64,000 nt of DNA. It comes from Streptomyces gardneri. GTDB lineage: Bacteria > Actinomycetota > Actinomycetes > Streptomycetales > Streptomycetaceae. The DNA lies in assembly GCF_006539185.1 (NCBI RefSeq), contig NZ_BJMN01000001.1, forward strand, positions 1 to 64,000, read 5' to 3'. A program made the position numbers and the translations under genes. Position 1 is the stretch's first letter, and each line of letters begins with the position of its first letter. Positions 48,352 to 56,846 of the stretch are shown here, in pieces. The notes below the pieces were generated by a model. That model made no database searches, was not told the origin of the DNA, and saw only the letters and a program-made list of their open reading frames with translations.

Positions 48352-49974
48352 GTGACGCGCGCAGAGTGGCTGCTGGTCCCCGGTGAACGCGGCAACACGG
48401 CGACGCGCCTGGACAGGCGCCGCCCGGACGGGGAGGTCTGGTCCGACGGGAACCAGGCACACGCCCTGGTCCACGGCGCCACGTACTTCGGGGAACTCCT
48501 GGCGGCCATCCGCGAGATGCGCGCGGGTGACCTGCTTCTGTTCACCGACTGGCGCGGCGATCCCGAGGAGCGGCTCGCCGGGCCGGGCACCGAGGTCGGC
48601 AAGGTCCTGTGCCGGGCGGCCGGGCGTCATGTCGTCGTCAAGGGGCTGCTCTGGCGGTCCCACCTGGACAGTCTCCGGTTCAGCCAGGAGGAGAACCGCC
48701 GCTTCGGCAAGGAGATCGAGGAGGCGGGCGGCGAGTGCCTGCTCGACATGCGGGTGCGGCCCGGCGGCTCGCACCACCAGAAACTGGTGGTGCTGCGCCA
48801 CCCCGGCCGCCCCGAGCTGGACGTGGCGTACGTCGGAGGAATCGATCTCTGCCGCAACCGCAACGACGACGCCACCCACCGCGGCGACCGCCAGTCCCTG
48901 CCCATGGCCGCCGCCTACGGCCCGCACCCGCCGTGGCACGACGTCCAGCTCGCCCTGCGCGGCCCGGTCGTCGGGGACGTCGAAGCCGTGTTCCGCGAAC
49001 GATGGCAGGACCCCGCTCCGCTCACCCGCAGCCCGATCACCCGGCTGCGCGCCCTGAGGCATCGGGAGGACACCGACGCGGACACCCTGCCGCCGCAGGT
49101 CACCGATCCCGTTCCGTGCGGCACGCACACCGTGCAGCTCATGCGCACCTATCCGAACCGGCTGCTGCTCGGGTACCCCTTCGCCCCCGACGGGGAGCGG
49201 AGCATCGCACGGGGGTACCTCAAGGCGCTGCGCCGGGCCCGGTCGCTGATCTACGTCGAGGACCAGTACCTCTGGTCGCCGAGGGTCGTGGCCTGCTTCG
49301 CCCGGGCGCTGTCCGCGAACCCCGGACTGCTGATGATCGGAGTCATCCCCACGGTCCCGGAGCAGGACGGCCGGATCACCGGACCCATGAACCTGGTCGG
49401 GCGGGTCACCGCCCTGGACGAGCTGCGGCGCGCGGGCGGGGACCGGGTCGCGGTGTACGGCCTGGAGAACCATGCGGGGACCCCCGTGTACGTGCACGCC
49501 AAGGTGTGCGTGATCGACGACGTGTGGGCCTCCGTGGGCTCCGACAACATCAACCTCCGCTCCTGGACCCACGACTCCGAGCTCAGCTGCGCCGTGATCG
49601 ACGAGAGCCGGGACCCGCGGCAGCCGCGCGACCCCGGGGGACTGGGAGACGGTGCACGCGTCTTCGCCCGGGACCTGCGCCTGGAGCTCATGCGCGAGCA
49701 CCTCGACGTGCAGGGGCCCGAGGAGCAGCAGCCCGGGGCCCCGGACGCACTGTGTGACCCGGCGACCGCCTTCGGTGCCTTCGCGGAGGCTGCCGCCGTG
49801 CTCGACGCATGGCACGAAGGCGGCCGCCGTGGCCCACGGCCGCCGGGCCGGCTGCGCGGGTACACGGCCCCCGGCCTCTCCGGGACGGAGAAGGTGCTGG
49901 CGACCCCCCTGCACCACGTACTGGTCGATCCGGACGGCCGTCCGATGGGGATGCGGCGCCGCAACACGTTCTGA
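48352..49974 (+). CDS. Phospholipase D-family protein (two HKD motifs)
   Basis: 540 residues from the GTG at 48352, after TTGGAG. Two catalytic HKD motifs are present: SHHQKLVVLRHP...VGGIDL near residue 145 and VHAKVCVIDD...GSDNINLRS near residue 382. Together they form one PLD active site. No convincing signal peptide is visible, so it is probably cytoplasmic or membrane-associated rather than a classic secreted Streptomyces PLD. ATYFGELLAAIREMRAGDLL and LLFTDWRGDPEERL match the cardiolipin-synthase/PLD-like group. The likely reaction is hydrolysis or transfer at phosphodiester bonds of phospholipids. It is not obviously in an operon. Confidence 0.88.
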   Translation: MTRAEWLLVPGERGNTATRLDRRRPDGEVWSDGNQAHALVHGATYFGELLAAIREMRAGDLLLFTDWRGDPEERLAGPGTEVGKVLCRAAGRHVVVKGLLWRSHLDSLRFSQEENRRFGKEIEEAGGECLLDMRVRPGGSHHQKLVVLRHPGRPELDVAYVGGIDLCRNRNDDATHRGDRQSLPMAAAYGPHPPWHDVQLALRGPVVGDVEAVFRERWQDPAPLTRSPITRLRALRHREDTDADTLPPQVTDPVPCGTHTVQLMRTYPNRLLLGYPFAPDGERSIARGYLKALRRARSLIYVEDQYLWSPRVVACFARALSANPGLLMIGVIPTVPEQDGRITGPMNLVGRVTALDELRRAGGDRVAVYGLENHAGTPVYVHAKVCVIDDVWASVGSDNINLRSWTHDSELSCAVIDESRDPRQPRDPGGLGDGARVFARDLRLELMREHLDVQGPEEQQPGAPDALCDPATAFGAFAEAAAVLDAWHEGGRRGPRPPGRLRGYTAPGLSGTEKVLATPLHHVLVDPDGRPMGMRRRNTF

Positions 49975-50060
49975 ACGAGTCGTTCCGTCGAGGGGCGCGA
50001 TTCCCGGTGCGTGACTAGCGTGACTCACGGAACGAACTCACAGGAAAGGAGCAGTCCGTC

Positions 50061-50246
50061 ATGGCCGGCAAAGGCATGGAGAAGGCGAAGGGCAAGCTGA
50101 AGGAAGTCGCCGGAAAGGTGACGGGCAACAAGCGCCTGGAGACGGAAGGCAAGACGGACCAGCTGAAGGCCAAGGCCCGGGAAGCGGGCGAGGCGGTCCG
50201 TGACCGCGTCAAGGGCATCCGCGACTCCCTGGACCGCGACAAGTAG
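50061..50246 (+). CDS. CsbD-family small stress protein
   Basis: 61 residues, Lys/Glu-rich and helical, with GKGMEKAKGKLKEVAGKVTG and NKRLETEGKTDQLKAKAREA, the CsbD signature. CsbD proteins are small general-stress proteins of unknown mechanism. A good ribosome site (GGAAAGGAGC) precedes the ATG. A hairpin terminator lies 35 bases after the stop, so it is monocistronic. Confidence 0.92.
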   Translation: MAGKGMEKAKGKLKEVAGKVTGNKRLETEGKTDQLKAKAREAGEAVRDRVKGIRDSLDRDK

Positions 50247-50280
50247 ACCCCGGCGAGCGCTCCAGGCGTCGGAGCCGGCA

Positions 50281-50310
50281 GCCCCCGCCCACCTCTGAGG
50301 AGGCGGGGGC
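50281..50310 (+). terminator. Terminator after csbD-like gene
   Basis: GCCCCCGCC (50281-50289) pairs with GGCGGGGGC (50302-50310), and CCTC/GAGG inside extends the stem. Confidence 0.85.
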
Positions 50311-50357
50311 GCTGTCCGTGGGTGGAGGACTCCGGCTGCGAACGGCTTCGTCCGCTC

Positions 50358-50894
50358 CTACTGACATGTGCGGCCGGGTGCCGGGAGGAGACGGAGCCTG
50401 TCGGCCGCCGGGTCGTACGCGATCGGGTCGCCGGGCTCCTGGAAGTGAAGGGCGATGCGGGCCCCGGACCGATAGGCGTCCAGTCCGGCCCGGCAGTACG
50501 CGACCATCGGCTCCGGCAGGGCGACGAAGGGGAACCACTCCATGGCGTCGCACTTGTCCGGCTCCCGGATCTGCGGGGTGCCGTCCCAGCGGCGGACCTC
50601 GAAGAAGAACCCGGCCCGCGCCCGCCCGCCGGGCGCGCGGTGGTGCACGGTGAGAGTCGCGCCGACGTCGAGCGGGTCCACGACCAGGCCCGTCTCCTCG
50701 CGTGTCTCCCGCACGAGGGCGGTGACGACGTCCTCGTGAGACCCGTCCACGTGCCCCGACGGCGCGTGCCACATCCCGGCCGCGTACACGGATCCGGCAC
50801 GCCGGGACAGCAGCACCTCGGCCCCCTTCGCCCCGTCACGGACCGCGATCAGGTGCACGTCCAAGGGGACGGTGTGCCGTCCGTCGCCGCTCAC
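50358..50894 (-). CDS. Nudix hydrolase (second of two)
   Basis: 178 residues from the GTG at 50894, which overlaps the preceding Nudix stop by four bases (GTGA), so translation is coupled. The Nudix box is GHVDGSHEDVVTALVRETRE followed by ETGL; the catalytic REXXEEXG core is present. It is preceded by LLSRRAGSVYAAGMWHAPS. Nudix enzymes hydrolyse nucleoside diphosphates linked to another moiety. The C-terminal 25 residues (AYDPAADRLRLLPAP) are an added tail not in its neighbour. It is the last gene of the overlapping ABC-Nudix-Nudix operon. Substrate unknown. Confidence 0.85.
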   Translation of the reverse strand: MSGDGRHTVPLDVHLIAVRDGAKGAEVLLSRRAGSVYAAGMWHAPSGHVDGSHEDVVTALVRETREETGLVVDPLDVGATLTVHHRAPGGRARAGFFFEVRRWDGTPQIREPDKCDAMEWFPFVALPEPMVAYCRAGLDAYRSGARIALHFQEPGDPIAYDPAADRLRLLPAPGRTCQ

Positions 50895-51361
50895 CGGGCA
50901 CCTCCCGTACGCGGCCAGCCCATCTCCGTGTAGGGGCGGCCGGCCAGGACGCCCTCGATCGCGGCGCGCGTGTAGGGGACGATCGGCTCCGGCAGATCCC
51001 TGGCTCTCCACCACTGCCACGCGACGCACTTGTCCGGCTCCCGTACCTCCGGCACGCCCTCCCAGTGGCGGGCTCGGAAGAAGAGACCGATACGGGGCCG
51101 GGCTCCGGGCCGGTCGACGAGGTGCACGGTGTGGACGAGTTCGAGGTCGGCCGGGTCGATCACCAGCCCGGCCTCCTCGTGCGCCTCCCGGACCAGGCCG
51201 GCGGTCGCGGACTCCGCCTCGAGGTGCCCGGCCAGGGTGTGCCAGGATCCGCCCGCGTACGCCGAGTCGGGATGACGGCGGCCCAGCAGGACGTGGCCGT
51301 CGCGCTCCAGGTACAGGTGGACGCCGACGATGTTCGGCACGGTCCCCGACGGCGCCTTCAT
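50891..51361 (-). CDS. Nudix hydrolase (first of two)
   Basis: 156 residues. The Nudix box GHLEAESATAGLVREAHEEA is one residue shorter before the Glu than the usual Gx5E spacing, but the REXXEEXG metal-binding core is intact. It shares RRHPDSAYAGGSWHTLAGH, FFRARHWEGVPEVREPDKC and a DLPEPIVPYTRAAI segment with the following Nudix protein, so the two are tandem duplicates. The ATG overlaps the ABC transporter stop by four bases (ATGA). Coupling with an exporter suggests a role in precursor or nucleotide-sugar turnover; this is inference. Confidence 0.85.
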   Translation of the reverse strand: MKAPSGTVPNIVGVHLYLERDGHVLLGRRHPDSAYAGGSWHTLAGHLEAESATAGLVREAHEEAGLVIDPADLELVHTVHLVDRPGARPRIGLFFRARHWEGVPEVREPDKCVAWQWWRARDLPEPIVPYTRAAIEGVLAGRPYTEMGWPRTGGAR

Positions 51362-53391
51362 GACAGCACCTCTCCCTCGTCGAGGAGGGTGCCGGGCTTG
51401 CCCGACGTGCCCATCCCCGCGGCGGGTGCGCCCGGCTGTGCCGGCACCGAGGGCGCCGCGAACTGCCGGGCCTGCAGCTCGTACGCCTCCCGGAACGCCC
51501 CCGTGCTCGTGGCCGGGTCCATGAGCTGGGCGAACGTGCCGTGCTCGACGACCCGGCCCTCGTCCAGGACGTAGATCAGATCGGCGTGGCGCACGCTGTG
51601 GAGGCGGTGCGTGATCAGGACGGTGGTCTGACCGGTGCCCGCGAGACGGTGGATCTGATCGAAGACGCGCTGCTCGGCAGCCGGATCGAGGGCACTCGTC
51701 GGCTCGTCGACGATCAGCACCTGACCGTCACGAGCCTTGCTCCGGGCCAGGCCGAACGCCTGCCACTGTCCGCCGGAGAGCTCCTGCCCGCCCCGGTAGC
51801 CGCGAGCCAACAGGGTGCTCAGACCGCGGGGGAGACCCCTGACGACCTCATCGGCTCCCGCGTAGGCGGCCGCCGCCTCGATGGCCGTGTCGTCCATCGG
51901 GACGCTGCTGCGGCCGATGCTGATGTTCACCCGGGCGGTGAAGGGCCATCGTTGGAAGTCCTGCGCGACCATCGCCACGCGGGAGAAGATCCGGGCCCTG
52001 CATGCGTCGGCAGCGCTGACGTCCCCCCACAGGACCCGCCCGGAGGCAGGCAGGTGCAGGCCGCACAACAGCTTCGAGACCGTCGACTTGCCCGATCCGT
52101 TCCTCCCTACCAGCGCCACCGTCCTGCCGCGGGGGATGACCAGGTCCACCTCCCGCAGGGAGGGTTCGTCCGCACCGTGGTAGGAGAAGGAGACCTTCTC
52201 GAATCGGATCGCGTCGAAGTCCTCGGGGACCTCCACACCCGTCTCCGGGATCGCACGCCGCTCCGCCTCGGTGCACAGCCGCTCCAGATCGGCCACGAAC
52301 AGGGACTCCTCCTGGATGTCGGTGACCCGCAGCACCAGGTCGGTGATGCTCGCCGACCCGGCCCGGATCGCGAGGACGGCGGTGCCGCCGACCGCGAGCG
52401 CCATCTGCCCGTTCCACAGCAGCAGACCGAGCACGCCGTACGCGGCCACCGTGGCCGCACCACGGGCCCCGTCGGCGAACAGCCCCGTACGAGCGGCCAC
52501 CCAGGCGAGCCGCGTCTGCTCCCGCTCGCTGGTCTCCGCCATGCCCCGGAAGTGCTCCAGGAGGAACGGACCCACGTCATGGACCCGGACCTCACCCGCC
52601 GCCTGCTGGTCGATCAGCAGACGGCTGATCAGCTGCGCGGCGCGCGCGTGCTGGACGAACCGGTGCCAGCTCGCATAGCGCGCCCGGGCCATCGTCAACG
52701 CCCCCCACGCGCTGGGCAGCGCCATCGCGACCAGCAGCGGCAGAAGTGCCCAGTGCAGCACCGTGAGGACGCTCGCGGCGGCGATCAGCGAGATCGCCGA
52801 GGCCACCACGGCCGTGCAGTAGCCCACCATCCGCCGGGCCCCGTCGGCGCCCCACTGCGCCGAGTCCATCAGCTTGTGGAACGCGTCGTCCTCGATGGCG
52901 TCCATCTCCACCCGGGCGACCAGGCTCAGATACCGCTCGGTGGCGACCCGCTGGACCTTCGGCTCCAGGACCCCCGTCGACGCGGTCGACGCCGACTTCA
53001 GCAGCGAGGAGACGACCGCCAACACCGATACCAGCACCAGCGCCGGCACGGAGCCCCGCAGGCGGTCGACCAGGGTCCCGGCAGCCAGCAGCTCGGCCAG
53101 CAGCGCGTTCACCGCGACCAGGGTGAACGCCTGCGCCAGTCCCCGGCCGAACTCGCTGACCGCCACCGTGTACAAGGCCCTCCGGTCGGCCTGCCGTGCC
53201 AGACGGACGGCGACGGCGACCTGCCGGGGAAAGCTCACGGCCATGCTCCACATGCCCAGCTTCACCCAGGTCCCGCGGTGCTGGTTCCACCCCTGGTCGT
53301 AGTCGAGTCGACCGCCGAACAGGAGCTCCTCGGAGGCCGAATGGGTCTCCGCCCCCGCTGTGGACGATGCGTCGTCCGTGGTGCTCGTCAT
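51358..53391 (-). CDS. ABC exporter, fused permease and ATPase
   Basis: 677 residues from the ATG at 53391 (a GTG at 53400 overlaps the GGTGG ribosome site). The N-terminal about 340 residues hold six membrane helices of the type I exporter fold (GLAQAFTLVAVNALLAELLA, GSVPALVLVSVLAVVSSLLK, VASAISLIAAASVLTVL and others). The ATPase has Walker A GRNGSGKST, a Q-loop VAQDFQ, signature ELSGGQWQ, Walker B VLIVDEPT and H-loop LITHR. There is no C39 peptidase domain. It probably works as a homodimer. The start overlaps the stop of a 47-residue ORF, and its stop overlaps a Nudix start, making one coupled operon. Cargo unknown; a small peptide or lipid-linked compound is possible. Confidence 0.88.
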   Translation of the reverse strand: MTSTTDDASSTAGAETHSASEELLFGGRLDYDQGWNQHRGTWVKLGMWSMAVSFPRQVAVAVRLARQADRRALYTVAVSEFGRGLAQAFTLVAVNALLAELLAAGTLVDRLRGSVPALVLVSVLAVVSSLLKSASTASTGVLEPKVQRVATERYLSLVARVEMDAIEDDAFHKLMDSAQWGADGARRMVGYCTAVVASAISLIAAASVLTVLHWALLPLLVAMALPSAWGALTMARARYASWHRFVQHARAAQLISRLLIDQQAAGEVRVHDVGPFLLEHFRGMAETSEREQTRLAWVAARTGLFADGARGAATVAAYGVLGLLLWNGQMALAVGGTAVLAIRAGSASITDLVLRVTDIQEESLFVADLERLCTEAERRAIPETGVEVPEDFDAIRFEKVSFSYHGADEPSLREVDLVIPRGRTVALVGRNGSGKSTVSKLLCGLHLPASGRVLWGDVSAADACRARIFSRVAMVAQDFQRWPFTARVNISIGRSSVPMDDTAIEAAAAYAGADEVVRGLPRGLSTLLARGYRGGQELSGGQWQAFGLARSKARDGQVLIVDEPTSALDPAAEQRVFDQIHRLAGTGQTTVLITHRLHSVRHADLIYVLDEGRVVEHGTFAQLMDPATSTGAFREAYELQARQFAAPSVPAQPGAPAAGMGTSGKPGTLLDEGEVLS

Positions 53392-53531
53392 GCCCCCCAC
53401 CTCGTATCCGAAGGTGCCGCGAGCAGGGCGCCGACGCGGCGAAGGGCGCCGCGGGCGCCGGCCGTGAGCCGGGTGATTCCGGGCCGCACGAAGGCGGGGA
53501 GGGGAGTCGTCACAACGGGAAGGGGGTACAC
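53388..53531 (-). CDS. Small ORF (47 aa) coupled to the ABC exporter
   Basis: A GTG at 53531 with GGAGG five bases upstream opens 47 codons. The TGA at 53390-53388 overlaps the exporter ATG (ATGA), the same four-base coupling as the other junctions of this operon. The peptide starts MYPLPVVTTPLPAFV and ends LLAAPSDTRWGA, with a middle Arg/Ala/Gly-rich stretch (TRLTAGARGALRRVGA). It has no Cys, Ser/Thr cluster or signal peptide. I recognise no family. It could be a precursor peptide or a small exporter accessory. The same frame is open further upstream to an ATG at 53738, but only this start has a good ribosome site. Confidence 0.45.
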   Translation of the reverse strand: MYPLPVVTTPLPAFVRPGITRLTAGARGALRRVGALLAAPSDTRWGA

Positions 53532-53849
53532 GGCGGCCTCCGAGAGGAAGTGGTCTGGGGTGTCAGGGCGTTCAACGACCTGCCCGCCGTTTCGAACGCA
53601 TGTGTTTCGGACGCGGCGCGAACCCCGTGGGCAGGCGAATGTGCGTTCGTGCGGGGTACATCGACCCTTGCGGTCCGTGGCCCGAGGCAGGCGAGGCTGC
53701 TGGCCGAAACGCCGACACGGCCGACGAGGCATCACCATGATCGGCCGGACAGGTCATAGCGCGTTCGCCCCGTCGCGCGCGTCTCACCAAAAGTGCGACA
53801 AGTCTGCAAATATCCATTCTCCAGAGCTTCCGGTGCTAGGAGATGTCTG
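53532..53849. other. Divergent promoter region between the exporter operon and methyltransferase
   Basis: About 318 bases with no supported gene. The AT-richer part at 53789-53825 (CAAAAGTGCGACAAGTCTGC...) probably carries the methyltransferase promoter. No clear palindrome was seen. Confidence 0.5.
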
Positions 53850-54641
53850 ATGGGTGTTGTCTCTACGAGTGCTTACGGCGCGTGGTTCTACGCCGGCCAA
53901 CAGGACGGCTCGCGGCGCTCCGCCGAGCGCGTGCTGCCGTTGGTGTTCGATCTCGTCCGGCCGACGAGCGTCGTGGACGTCGGGTGCGGCACCGGTTCCT
54001 GGCTCGCCACCGCCCAACACCTGGGAGTGGACGAGATCCTGGGCGTCGACGGACCCTGGGTCTCCGCCGACGCACTGCACATCCCCCCGCAGTGCTTCCT
54101 GCAGCAGGACCTCAGCACCCCGCTGCGCCTGGACCGGCGGTTCGACCTGGCGATGTGCATGGAGGCCGCCGAGCACTTCGACGAGTCCCGTGCCGACTCG
54201 CTGGTGGCGGACCTGTGCGCCATGGCGGATGTCGTCCTGTTCTCCGCCGCGATCCCCGGACAGACGGGAACGGACCACCGCAACGAGCAGTGGCCGCCGT
54301 ACTGGCGCGAGCGTTTCGGGCAGTGGGGCTACGAGCTCGTGGACTGCCTGCGCACCCGCTTGTGGGACGACCAGGCGATCGAACCCTGGTACGCGCAGAA
54401 CGCCTTCCTCTACGTCAGCGGCGAGCGGCTCGCCGCCGACGAGCGGCTCCGGGCGGCGGCCACCGAGAACGGCCGGATGCCCCTGTGCGCCGTCCACCCC
54501 GGCGTACTCGCGCTGTTCTCCGCCCCGTACGCCCCCGCGGTGCCCGAACCCGCCGACCGCCGGGGCGCACCGCGCAGGTTCATCGGCCAGAGCGAGCCGC
54601 GGTGCCGGTGCGACGCCCCGGCCCCGACGGCGCGAGCCTGA
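53850..54641 (+). CDS. Class I SAM-dependent methyltransferase
   Basis: 263 residues from the ATG at 53850, preceded by TAGGAGATG. SVVDVGCGTGSWLATAQHLG (about residues 36-55) is motif I of the SAM pocket, ILGVDGPWV follows with the ribose-binding Asp, and FDLAMCMEAAEHFDES is the motif III/IV region. The family includes methyltransferases acting on small molecules or sugars. The C-terminal 40 residues are low-complexity (PAVPEPADRRGAPRR). It is divergent from the ABC-Nudix operon; shared function is possible but unproven. Confidence 0.82.
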   Translation: MGVVSTSAYGAWFYAGQQDGSRRSAERVLPLVFDLVRPTSVVDVGCGTGSWLATAQHLGVDEILGVDGPWVSADALHIPPQCFLQQDLSTPLRLDRRFDLAMCMEAAEHFDESRADSLVADLCAMADVVLFSAAIPGQTGTDHRNEQWPPYWRERFGQWGYELVDCLRTRLWDDQAIEPWYAQNAFLYVSGERLAADERLRAAATENGRMPLCAVHPGVLALFSAPYAPAVPEPADRRGAPRRFIGQSEPRCRCDAPAPTARA

Positions 54642-54730
54642 GCCGACACTCGGACATGCGTCCGACAGGCCCGCAGGAGTACCCGGTTGGGTGACTGTGT
54701 CACCGGGCGGTCACCGGCAAGATCATCTGC

Positions 54731-55903
54731 ATGAGAGCCTCCCTGACGCGCCGCGCGTGCGCCGTAGCCCTGCTCGTGACGTCCACGCTCGCCCCCGCGG
54801 TGGCCGTGGCCGCCCAACCCGGCGGAAACGAAAGGCAGTCGGAGCGTGCGGCGGTACAGGCCCGCCTGCTCGGCGAGAAGATCGTTCCGCACAAGCTCGA
54901 CTTCCAGGGCACCACGGTCGGCGGCTTCTCCGGCGTCGACCGCAACCGGTGCACCGGTGAGTACGTGTTCCTCAGCGACGACCGCTCGCAGTTGCAGCCC
55001 GCCCGCTTCTACACCGCCAGGCTCGACGTGGACGCGGCCGGAGTGCACGCGGTCGACTTCACCGGCACCCACTCCCTCCTCCAGCCCGACGGCTCGTCCT
55101 ACCCGTCGCCGTCCCTCGGCGACGGCAAGGCCGTCGACCCGGAGGAGATCCGGGTCGACCCGCGGACCTGCGACTACTGGTGGGCGCAGGAGGGCGACCG
55201 GCCCAAGGCGGTCGGCGCGGGACCGGTGATCCAGCCGTCCATCCAGTTCGCCGGCCCCACCGGCGACTACCTCGGCCGGCTGCCGCTGCCGTCGAACTAC
55301 GAGATCACCATGGAGGAGCGCGGCCCGCGCCGGAACCAGGCGATCGAGGCGATCACCTTCGGCTCCAACGGCCGGGTGGTGACCAGCGCGGTCGAGGGTC
55401 CGCTCCTTCAGGACGGCCCGGTACCCGACCTGGAGAACGGCGCGCTCGTCCGGGTCACACGGCAGACCCGCGACGGCCGGGTGCTCGGCCAGTTCGCGTA
55501 CCCCATCGAGAAGATCTTCGCCCCGTCGGACCCGACCAGCCCCTGGGGCCCGGACACCGGAGTCCCGTCCCTCCTCGCCTTCCCCGACAACCCCCACCGC
55601 TACCTCGTCCTGGAACGCACCTGGGTCGCCGGCTCGGGATACAAGATCCGTCTCTACGACGCCACCACGCGTGGCGCGACCGATGTGCAGGCGAGGGAGT
55701 CACTGGCCGGACAGCCCGTCGTGGCGATGCGCAAGAAGCTCGTCGCGGACTTCGACACCCTGGGCCTGTCCACCGTGGACAACACCGAGGGCATGACGTG
55801 GGGCCCGGAACTTCCCTCCGGTGAAAGGTCGCTGATCCTGGTCAGCGACGACAACTTCGTCTCGGACGCGGTCACCCAGATCATCGCCCTCGCCATCCGC
55901 TGA
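54731..55903 (+). CDS. Secreted esterase-like activity of phytase family protein
   Basis: 390 residues. A Sec signal peptide (RASLTRRACAVALLVTSTL, cleavage near AVAVAA-QP) indicates export. The mature part matches the phytase-like esterase (PF13449-type) proteins: LDFQGTTVGGFSGVDRNRCT near residue 55, YVFLSDDRS, AVDPEEIRVDPRTCDYWWAQ, NQAIEAITFGSNGRVVTSAV with the acidic metal-binding side chains, and SLILVSDDNF near the end. Two Cys pairs could form disulfides. These proteins are beta-propellers. Phosphatase or esterase function is a family inference. Confidence 0.82.
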   Translation: MRASLTRRACAVALLVTSTLAPAVAVAAQPGGNERQSERAAVQARLLGEKIVPHKLDFQGTTVGGFSGVDRNRCTGEYVFLSDDRSQLQPARFYTARLDVDAAGVHAVDFTGTHSLLQPDGSSYPSPSLGDGKAVDPEEIRVDPRTCDYWWAQEGDRPKAVGAGPVIQPSIQFAGPTGDYLGRLPLPSNYEITMEERGPRRNQAIEAITFGSNGRVVTSAVEGPLLQDGPVPDLENGALVRVTRQTRDGRVLGQFAYPIEKIFAPSDPTSPWGPDTGVPSLLAFPDNPHRYLVLERTWVAGSGYKIRLYDATTRGATDVQARESLAGQPVVAMRKKLVADFDTLGLSTVDNTEGMTWGPELPSGERSLILVSDDNFVSDAVTQIIALAIR

Positions 55904-55944
55904 CCACGACGGGAGCACATCCGATCCGCCTCGGGCCGTCCTGG

Positions 55945-56730
55945 TCAGAGCAGCCCTTCCACCGCGTAGAGGGTGCCGAGACCGACGGCCAGGGAGCCGA
56001 GGAGCACGCGCAGGAACGTGTCGGGCATGCGCGGTTGCAGGCGTGCTCCGAGGTACCCCCCGATGAGTCCGCCCAGGCCGCAGGCCAGGCCGAGTGGCCA
56101 GTCGGGGGCGATGTTGCCGCTGTGCGTCACGGACAGCAGAGCGTAGGTGCAGGCGCCGACCACCGACGTGGCGAAGGTCGACGCGAGGGCGGCCGGCGCG
56201 ACGGTGGAGACGGGGACACCACGACCGACGAGGACCGGGCCGAGGATCGATCCGCCGCCGATGCCGTAGACGCCTCCCACGACCCCGACCGCCAGCGCCA
56301 TGGAGACGACCGTCCGAGGCGCGGGTCCGGGCCGGGGAGCCGATGAGTGCGCGGGGCGCAGGGTTCTGACGATGAGCCAGGCGCCCAGCGGCAGCATCAG
56401 CGCGGCGATCAGGAGGCGGAAGACTCGCGGGCCGGGGAGGGCGAACACACGGATGATCGCGCCGAGGACGACACCGGGCAGTGAGCCCCACACCAGGAGA
56501 CGCACGAGCGGTCCGGTCAGAGCGCCGTCCCTCCGATAGCGCAGCAGGGCGCCGGGCCCCGCCACCACGTTGTAGAGCAGGTTCGTGGGCGTGACGGCCG
56601 GACTGGGCACGGCGAAGACGCTGAGCTGGACCGGGAGCAGGAACACGGCCCCGGAGACTCCGACCGGCGCCGTCACCACGGCTGTCAGCAGCCCGACCAC
56701 GAGGCCGGCGACGCCGAGCTCCCACTCCAC
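55945..56730 (-). CDS. TauE/SafE-family membrane transporter
   Basis: 261 residues from the GTG at 56730, with GGGGGGGACCAA upstream. Eight hydrophobic helices in two halves: AGLVVGLLTAVVTAPVGVSG..., then VVSMALAVGVVGGVYGIGGG. The repeated VYGIGGGSILGP and TPTNLLYN segments are TauE/SafE marks. Members move sulfite, sulfoacetate or related anions across the membrane. No sulfur genes are adjacent, so the substrate is open. Confidence 0.85.
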   Translation of the reverse strand: MEWELGVAGLVVGLLTAVVTAPVGVSGAVFLLPVQLSVFAVPSPAVTPTNLLYNVVAGPGALLRYRRDGALTGPLVRLLVWGSLPGVVLGAIIRVFALPGPRVFRLLIAALMLPLGAWLIVRTLRPAHSSAPRPGPAPRTVVSMALAVGVVGGVYGIGGGSILGPVLVGRGVPVSTVAPAALASTFATSVVGACTYALLSVTHSGNIAPDWPLGLACGLGGLIGGYLGARLQPRMPDTFLRVLLGSLAVGLGTLYAVEGLL

Positions 56731-56846
56731 TTGGTCCCCCCCCCTGGGCACTGCCGTCGGCGTGAGGCCGCTCGACTCGGTGCCAGCCTAGACGTCGCGG
56801 TCCCGGCAGTGGCGTCGGGAGTGGGGTCGCCCCGGTCGCGTGCGGA

